Shown here: positions 63,201 to 64,000 of the stretch, one piece after another
Layout of the letters: every line of letters begins with the position of its first letter
How positions within the stretch are numbered: the stretch's first letter is position 1
Source of the DNA: Struthidea cinerea
Taxonomy: Eukaryota; Chordata; Aves; Passeriformes; Corcoracidae
Direction: 5' to 3'
NCBI GenBank assembly: GCA_013397865.1
Contig: VZTI01005061.1
Location: forward strand, 2,359,769 to 2,423,768
DNA length: 64,000 nucleotides
The notes under the pieces: generated by a model
Seen by the model: only the letters and a program-made list of their open reading frames with translations
Database searches by the model: none
Told to the model about the DNA's origin: nothing
Made by a program: the position numbers and the translations under genes

Positions 63201-63893
63201 GAAGAAGGGAAAGAAGTAGATTTTTCCTCTTCCTCTCCCCTCTCAAGTTAGCATTAAAAATTGCATCCATCTCTGACACAAAACCAAACCAAACACAGTC
63301 CACACAGAAATTCCTGCTAGTACTTCTGCTCATCCCTCCTCTTCAACAAGTTACACCAAAAGATTCACCTTCTTTGTGAAGATACATAGCTCACCAAAAA
63401 GAAAACCCAATTCATCCAACAGGTTACCCTCTCTGAGTTAAGCCTTGGCACAACAATTACATTAAAAACATCAGAAAGTGTTCAGTGTGTAAGACATGAT
63501 GACATCTAGCAAAACACTCTCAAGTTTCAGTGGATGACAAAGTTAACTATTCTTTCAGAACCTTTTTATGAGTAGTAACGTAGTGGACATCAAGTCATAG
63601 GGGTCGGCTGCAGAGAGCAAAGAGCTACACCTTTAGCTAACTTGCAAACAGCAATCCACATCAGAGTAACACAAACCAAGTGTATTTCGAAAACAAACTT
63701 GGATCACTCGTACCGGTAAATCCACGCTGACATCTGTCCCGTCCAGCAGCGCTACTCGGCAGGTAATGATGGATTTGGCGTCCCCAGCTGCAGGGATGTG
63801 GGTGGCAGCCCTTTGGGCCTCTCTCAGCCTTTCCTTCTCCGCATGCTTACGCATGGACCGGCGTCCCAGCGTGCGGCGGAAAAAGCTCAGCAT
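15230..63893 (-). CDS. EPB41L5: EPB41L5 (band 4.1-like 5, YMO1/Lulu1), complete coding region in 24 exons
   Basis: A FERM-domain adaptor of the cortical actin/adhesion machinery. Family knowledge: it binds Crumbs tails, p120-catenin and paxillin, activates p114RhoGEF, and is needed for epithelial-mesenchymal transition and apical constriction. Seen here: 24 exons joined by AG/GT splice sites give 2196 nt (731 aa plus stop) with no frame break, close to the human length of about 733. The FERM domain spans about residues 43-328 and ends in the F3 lobe with [20 protein letters not shown]. A basic FERM-adjacent segment (about 348-383; RRSASFERRPSKRYSRR) has RRxS-type sites compatible with the aPKC control known in this family. 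The tail is divergent, with conserved islands SLTENLID (about 641-648) and TPRWIVP (662-668). The protein ends in KCLLTTEL, a class I PDZ-binding end. The start is the ATG at 63893, five bases inside its exon. The 5' UTR exon and promoter are outside the window. Confidence 0.97.
15959..16092 (-). CDS. EPB41L5: EPB41L5 coding exon 23
   Basis: 134 nt with acceptor CCCATTCAG and donor GCGAG/gtgagg; residues about 669-712. It contains LISNGPLGNN, aligned to the MSNGLAG region of the mammalian tail, and is otherwise poorly conserved and Ser/Thr-rich. The frame and phases agree with both neighbours. Confidence 0.88.
16478..16519 (-). CDS. EPB41L5: EPB41L5 coding exon 22 (TPRWIVP)
   Basis: A 42-nt symmetric exon encoding VSSQPIVTPRWIVP, one of the best-conserved tail motifs. 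The acceptor is TTTTTGTAG and the donor CCA/gtgagt. Confidence 0.93.
17326..17403 (-). CDS. EPB41L5: EPB41L5 coding exon 21 (SLTENLID)
   Basis: A 78-nt symmetric exon, phase 0/0, with acceptor TTCCATAG and donor CGG/gtaaat. It contains SLTENLID, which is identical to the mammalian tail. The intron 16520-17325 on its 3' side holds nothing else. Confidence 0.94.
18341..18434 (-). CDS. EPB41L5: EPB41L5 coding exon 20
   Basis: 94 nt, phase 2 in and phase 0 out, with acceptor CCTTCCAG and donor AAG/gtatca. It encodes NMLKEDN to EEAAVSK, alignable without gaps to the mammalian segment that runs into SLTENLID. The intron 17404-18340 holds nothing recognised. See the candidate alternative exon at 18984-19077. 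Confidence 0.85.
18984..19077 (-). CDS. candidate alternative EPB41L5 exon (same length and phases as exon 20)
   Basis: Inside the intron between exons 19 and 20 there is a 94-nt open segment with acceptor CTCCTGTCAG and a strong donor TCC/gtaagt. Read after exon 19 it gives QITEQSPSNQSG to FKHLCS and leaves phase 0, exactly as exon 20 does. It could therefore replace exon 20 without a frameshift. Including both would break the frame. I see no convincing similarity between the two peptides or to known EPB41L5, so this may be chance. Confidence 0.25.
19737..19798 (-). CDS. EPB41L5: EPB41L5 coding exon 19
   Basis: 62 nt with acceptor CCTCTCAG and donor CCAG/gtactg, phase 0 to 2. It encodes VGKDDSMTGVKNSNIQEAAA, matching the tail segment rich in KN and QxAA in mammals. 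Confidence 0.88.
20340..20468 (-). CDS. EPB41L5: EPB41L5 coding exon 18
   Basis: A 129-nt symmetric exon with acceptor ATGTCTAG and donor AAG/gtaaat. It encodes DEVVKLTDKCLNNAIESP then LKSNILKAQAEA, clearly similar to the mammalian EPB41L5 tail. The frame reads through the donor for about 29 more codons before a stop. Confidence 0.95.
20469..25599 (-). other. EPB41L5 intron between coding exons 17 and 18
   Basis: 5.1 kb of AT-rich intron. I see no exon, RNA gene or repeat family that I can name. Scattered short open frames have no protein features. Confidence 0.7.
25600..25694 (-). CDS. EPB41L5: EPB41L5 coding exon 17
   Basis: 95 nt with acceptor CTTTTTCAG and donor ATACAG/gtattt. It encodes LKLKQLETERSSPVPTERP then NVNINIQ, matching the KLKQLE...DVNINS segment of the mammalian tail. 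The intron to exon 16 (25695-26197) holds nothing recognised. Confidence 0.93.
26198..26364 (-). CDS. EPB41L5: EPB41L5 coding exon 16
   Basis: 167 nt with acceptor CTTTGCAG and donor AATC/gtaagc. It begins CIPLVDLLDS, matching the conserved CIPLNIDLL motif. The remaining acidic 45 residues are strongly diverged. Confidence 0.92.
29133..29151. repeat. (GGT)n microsatellite
   Basis: About six GGT units in tandem. Confidence 0.85.
29487..30018 (+). mobile_element. CR1 LINE, 5'-truncated 3' end
   Basis: Non-LTR retrotransposon tail in + orientation, antisense to EPB41L5. It carries the recognisable CR1 order: CTGGTGAGACACCCTGGAG, then CAGCTCTGGGTTCCCAGG, TTCAGCCTGGAGAGGAGAA, GGACAAGAGGCAATGG, and finally TCCATCCTTGGAGATACTC and CAACCTGCTCTGCTCAGCCC. 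The reverse transcriptase region is absent apart from the extreme 3' end, and all frames are broken. The terminal repeated octamer is decayed, so the right border is approximate. This is an old, inactive copy. Confidence 0.9.
31007..31021. repeat. A15 tract
   Basis: A homopolymer within a broader A-rich stretch starting near 30968. Confidence 0.9.
31360..31393. repeat. 10-bp perfect inverted repeat (AT-rich hairpin)
   Basis: TATATCTATC and GATAGATATA are separated by 14 bases. Probably a decayed simple repeat. Confidence 0.7.
31560..31870. promoter_or_regulatory. intronic CpG island
   Basis: A sharply bounded GC-rich block inside an AT-rich intron. By hand I count about 28 CpG in the 150 bases around 31640-31795, far above the surroundings. 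Such blocks are usually promoters or exons kept free of methylation. Several frames are open on both strands across it, including one from an ATG at 31627, but none looks like a known protein. It could be an internal promoter for a short EPB41L5 transcript, an antisense RNA promoter, or a GC-rich insertion. Confidence 0.55.
33391..33425. repeat. A-rich tract (A19 G A8 G A5)
   Basis: A long A tract on the + strand. No retroposed body is recognisable to its left, so I do not call it a retrocopy tail. Confidence 0.9.
35926..36041 (-). CDS. EPB41L5: EPB41L5 coding exon 15
   Basis: 116 nt with acceptor CTCCAAAG and donor AAGTG/gtatgt. It contains SAPVLVEIENLPRSPG, matching the VEIENLPQSPG motif of the mammalian protein. 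The last codon is completed by exon 16 to give Cys. Confidence 0.94.
36333..36375 (-). CDS. EPB41L5: EPB41L5 coding exon 14
   Basis: 43 nt with acceptor TCTTTCAG and donor CAA/gtaagg. It encodes AAHNAVISQTNGSQ, matching the HNNV...QSNGSQ segment. The intron 36042-36332 is short. Confidence 0.92.
36376..38641 (-). other. EPB41L5 intron between coding exons 13 and 14
   Basis: 2.3 kb of AT-rich intron with no recognised element. Confidence 0.7.
38642..38669 (-). CDS. EPB41L5: EPB41L5 coding exon 13 (28-nt microexon)
   Basis: Acceptor TTTTGCAG and donor ACAAG/gtaaga, phase 1 to 2. It reads AYTAKLEETS in the joined frame, matching ACATKPEELS of mammals. It is required for exon 12 to connect in frame to exon 14. 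The intron 38670-39358 holds nothing else. Confidence 0.88.
39359..39465 (-). CDS. EPB41L5: EPB41L5 coding exon 12 (FERM-adjacent segment)
   Basis: 107 nt with acceptor CATTTTTAG and donor AAAG/gtaaaa. It encodes GKTEYQTTKTNKARRSASF then ERRPSKRYSRRTLQMK (residues about 348-383). It is highly basic with several RRxS/RxxS sites. In this family the FERM-adjacent region is the phosphorylation switch, which is inferred here from the motif. Confidence 0.96.
39933..40102 (-). CDS. EPB41L5: EPB41L5 coding exon 11 (FERM F3 lobe end)
   Basis: 170 nt with acceptor CTTTAAG and donor TACAG/gtcagt. It encodes [20 protein letters not shown] then WKCAVEHHAFFRLRGP, the PH-like F3 lobe and the LGSRFRYS junction. 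Nearly identical to mammals. The intron 39466-39932 is unremarkable. Confidence 0.97.
40805..40874 (-). CDS. EPB41L5: EPB41L5 coding exon 10 (F3 lobe)
   Basis: 70 nt with acceptor CTGGCAG and donor GAACAG/gtagat. It encodes [20 protein letters not shown] plus DEQ, F3 beta strands. Confidence 0.97.
40967..40983. repeat. T17 tract
   Basis: A homopolymer in the intron between coding exons 9 and 10. Confidence 0.9.
41051..41139 (-). CDS. EPB41L5: EPB41L5 coding exon 9 (F3 lobe start)
   Basis: 89 nt with acceptor CAATTAG and donor TTCTG/gtaaga. It encodes [20 protein letters not shown] then GDTKIGLFFW. The GLTPTG turn is characteristic of 4.1-family F3 lobes. Confidence 0.97.
41768..41855 (-). 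CDS. EPB41L5: EPB41L5 coding exon 8
   Basis: 88 nt with acceptor TATTTCAG and donor AAG/gtatgt. It encodes [20 protein letters not shown] then YGVDMHIVK, the F2-F3 junction. The intron 41140-41767 holds nothing else. Confidence 0.97.
42265..42385 (-). CDS. EPB41L5: EPB41L5 coding exon 7 (F2 lobe)
   Basis: 121 nt with acceptor CTTTTGTAG and donor TGCAG/gtacta. It encodes AELGDYDPAEHVPELVSEFR then a TEEMELAVFEKWKE helix. Mammals have EHSPELVSEF and WKEYR here, so this copy shows modest substitutions. Confidence 0.96.
43173..43184 (+). other. isolated tRNA B-box-like motif
   Basis: The 14-mer GGGTTCAATCCCCG around here is identical to the B-box segment of the SINE at 55.8 kb. The flanks do not fold as a tRNA and do not continue the SINE. 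Confidence 0.25.
44284..44336 (-). CDS. EPB41L5: EPB41L5 coding exon 6 (F2 lobe)
   Basis: 53 nt with acceptor TTTTGGCAG and donor CAAG/gtgagt. It encodes LECPFDTAVQLAAYNMQ, the F2 helix motif of 4.1-type FERM domains. The intron 42386-44283 is otherwise unassigned. Confidence 0.97.
44648..44692 (-). CDS. EPB41L5: EPB41L5 coding exon 5
   Basis: 45 nt with acceptor ATCCTACAG and donor GGAAA/gtaagc. It encodes YLFVLQLKLDILSG (mammals LKQDILSG), the F2 lobe entry. Confidence 0.96.
45235..45903 (-). CDS. unassigned 223-codon open frame in an EPB41L5 intron
   Basis: The frame is open on the - strand from just after a TAA near 45904 to a stop at 45235-45237. It contains no ATG near its beginning; the first internal Met codons come well inside. 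The translation is Cys-rich with features such as KALDNKWFGKELLDFYGTC and QTGYHGGCQCF, but I recognise no domain. It could be a decayed retrocopy, part of an unknown repeat, or chance; in AT-rich DNA this length is unusual but not impossible. No splice context or promoter is evident. Confidence 0.15.
   Translation of the reverse strand, partial: SRSSGKWSFAVSYRCHWQGLSQGSTFKQQDTQLELLFSFHRCSLLMFLASGYVTQDGEFLNCLEAVMWLIRTDQSHPLHTGGLCSFSYLGSVPTKFIPHVEASVQKALDNKWFGKELLDFYGTCRKNTCICFVTVHESVRRHRHMLKQKLCVRLPGICARIQTGYHGGCQCFILDETSLVKGKLCTIMEQGGCSSGVLDRKNCYCAPKGFVFNICPISQQKE
47170..47248 (-). CDS. EPB41L5: EPB41L5 coding exon 4
   Basis: 79 nt with acceptor CTTTGCAG and donor ACAAG/gtaaga. It encodes GPPYCLHFRVKFYSSEPNNL then REELTR, the F1-F2 transition of FERM. 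The intron 44693-47169 on its 3' side contains the open frame at 45.2-45.9 kb. Confidence 0.96.
48375..48417 (-). CDS. EPB41L5: EPB41L5 coding exon 3
   Basis: 43 nt encoding HWLDNTKSIKKQVK, the classic WLD..K.I..Q motif of F1, with donor AAAA/gtaagt. The acceptor has only A-rich sequence upstream and lacks a good pyrimidine tract. The intron 47249-48374 is unremarkable. Confidence 0.95.
48418..53279 (-). other. EPB41L5 intron between coding exons 2 and 3
   Basis: 4.9 kb of AT-rich intron with no exon or repeat family I can name. Confidence 0.7.
53280..53384 (-). CDS. EPB41L5: EPB41L5 coding exon 2 (F1 lobe)
   Basis: A 105-nt symmetric exon with acceptor ATCTTTTCAG and donor GGCA/gtgagt. It encodes KKAKGQLLFEQIMYHLDLIE then SDYFGLRFMDSAQVA, the ubiquitin-like F1 lobe. 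Mammals have GQELFDQ here. Confidence 0.97.
55790..55899 (+). mobile_element. tRNA-Ile/CR1 SINE, TguSINE1-like
   Basis: A tRNA-Ile(AAT)-like 3' half (GGTGCTAATAAC, then GGTTCAATCCCCGTATGGGC) is joined directly to a CR1-type tail (AGTTGGACTCGATGATCC, then TTCCTTCCAA and GATTCTGTGA). Against a consensus tRNA-Ile the 46-base head has about six differences, all transitions and mostly at former CpG sites. The D-arm/A-box half upstream is decayed or truncated. This composite is known from passerines (TguSINE1), amplified by CR1 machinery. It is antisense to EPB41L5. Confidence 0.87.
56299..56325. repeat. C-rich low-complexity tract
   Basis: Interrupted C runs next to the inverted-repeat region that follows. 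Confidence 0.7.
56418..56485 (+). other. tRNA-sized inverted repeat with A-box-like motif
   Basis: CCCCGGT at 56418-56424 pairs with GCCGGGG at 56479-56485 (six Watson-Crick pairs and one wobble). It encloses GGTAGCTCAG, which resembles a tRNA A box. No T-arm stem or consensus B box can be drawn, so it is not a functional tRNA. It may be a decayed tRNA-derived piece or chance. Confidence 0.3.
57192..57218. repeat. (CA)13 microsatellite
   Basis: An uninterrupted CA run. Confidence 0.95.
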
Positions 63894-63898
63894 CTTTG
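63714..63898 (-). CDS. EPB41L5: EPB41L5 first coding exon
   Basis: The acceptor is GGATTCTGTAG, followed by CAAAG and the ATG at 63893-63891. The frame begins MLSFFRRTLGRRSMRKHAEK, identical to the vertebrate EPB41L5 N terminus, which decides the start. The donor is TTACCG/gtacga after 63714. It encodes residues 1-60, including the entry into F1 (SIITCRVALLDGTDVSVDLP). The short 5' UTR part shows that the cap exon lies further upstream, outside the window. Confidence 0.97.
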
Positions 63899-63965
63899 CT
63901 ACAGAATCCAAGAGAGAAAAGGAACAAGTTAAGTTTTTTACAGAAAAAAAAACCCCAACAAATAT

Positions 63966-63989
63966 GGTTGGCCCCGTATAGCCAACCAA
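63966..63989. repeat. 8-bp perfect inverted repeat near the first coding exon
   Basis: TGGTTGGC and GCCAACCA are separated by eight bases, about 70-90 bases upstream of the exon acceptor on the - strand. Confidence 0.6.
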
Positions 63990-64000
63990 AAAAAAAAAAA

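Larger units (their letters stand above)
53385..63713 (-). other. EPB41L5 intron between coding exons 1 and 2
   Basis: 10.3 kb. It holds the SINE at 55.79-55.90 kb, a C-rich tract at 56.30 kb, tRNA-sized inverted repeats at 56.42-56.52 kb, a CA microsatellite at 57.19 kb, and a GC-richer patch at 58.42-58.80 kb with overlapping meaningless open frames. The remainder is AT-rich and unassigned. Confidence 0.7.

Noticed and set aside
1..64000. CRISPR arrays, operons, phage or plasmid features
   Set aside because: Split genes, avian retroelements and microsatellites identify the window as vertebrate nuclear DNA, and no direct-repeat array is present.

Overview
This is vertebrate nuclear DNA, almost certainly from a passerine bird. 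The protein-coding exons are short and bounded by GT-AG introns. There is a 5'-truncated CR1 LINE tail at about 29.49-30.02 kb. At about 55.79-55.90 kb there is a tRNA-Ile-derived SINE head fused to a CR1-type tail, which is the architecture of the passerine TguSINE1 family. No prokaryotic, plasmid, phage or CRISPR features are present.

The window holds two convergent genes. On the + strand, 144-6520 carries seven coding exons of a kelch beta-propeller protein. The joined frame is 447 codons from the ATG at 144, but the true 5' end may lie left of the window. I could not assign it to a named family. On the - strand, 63893 down to 15230 carries the complete coding part of EPB41L5 (YMO1/Lulu1), a FERM-domain cortical adaptor. 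I placed 24 coding exons by splice sites, phase and similarity to the remembered vertebrate protein. They join without a frame break into 731 codons plus stop, which fits the roughly 733-residue human protein. The FERM domain and the basic FERM-adjacent segment are strongly conserved. The tail is divergent except for islands around SLTENLID, TPRWIVP and the C-terminal KCLLTTEL, which ends in a PDZ-binding motif.

Layout: 0-6.5 kb kelch gene; 6.5-15.2 kb the two 3' ends and intergenic DNA; 15.2-20.5 kb the EPB41L5 tail exons; 20.5-25.6 kb intron; 25.6-26.4 kb two tail exons; 26.4-35.9 kb a large intron with a short, very CpG-dense island (31.56-31.87 kb) and the CR1 copy; 35.9-44.7 kb the second half of FERM and the FERM-adjacent exons; 44.7-53.4 kb FERM F1/F2 exons in larger introns; 53.4-63.7 kb a large intron with the SINE and a CA microsatellite; 63.7-63.9 kb the first coding exon. 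The 5' UTR exon and promoter are beyond 64 kb.

I found no new multi-gene system. The most useful leads are: an unexpected in-frame 94-nt candidate exon (18,984-19,077) with the same length and phases as the EPB41L5 exon just downstream of it; the intronic CpG island; a 223-codon open frame in an intron at 45.2-45.9 kb; and the unassigned kelch gene with a long insert before its last blade.
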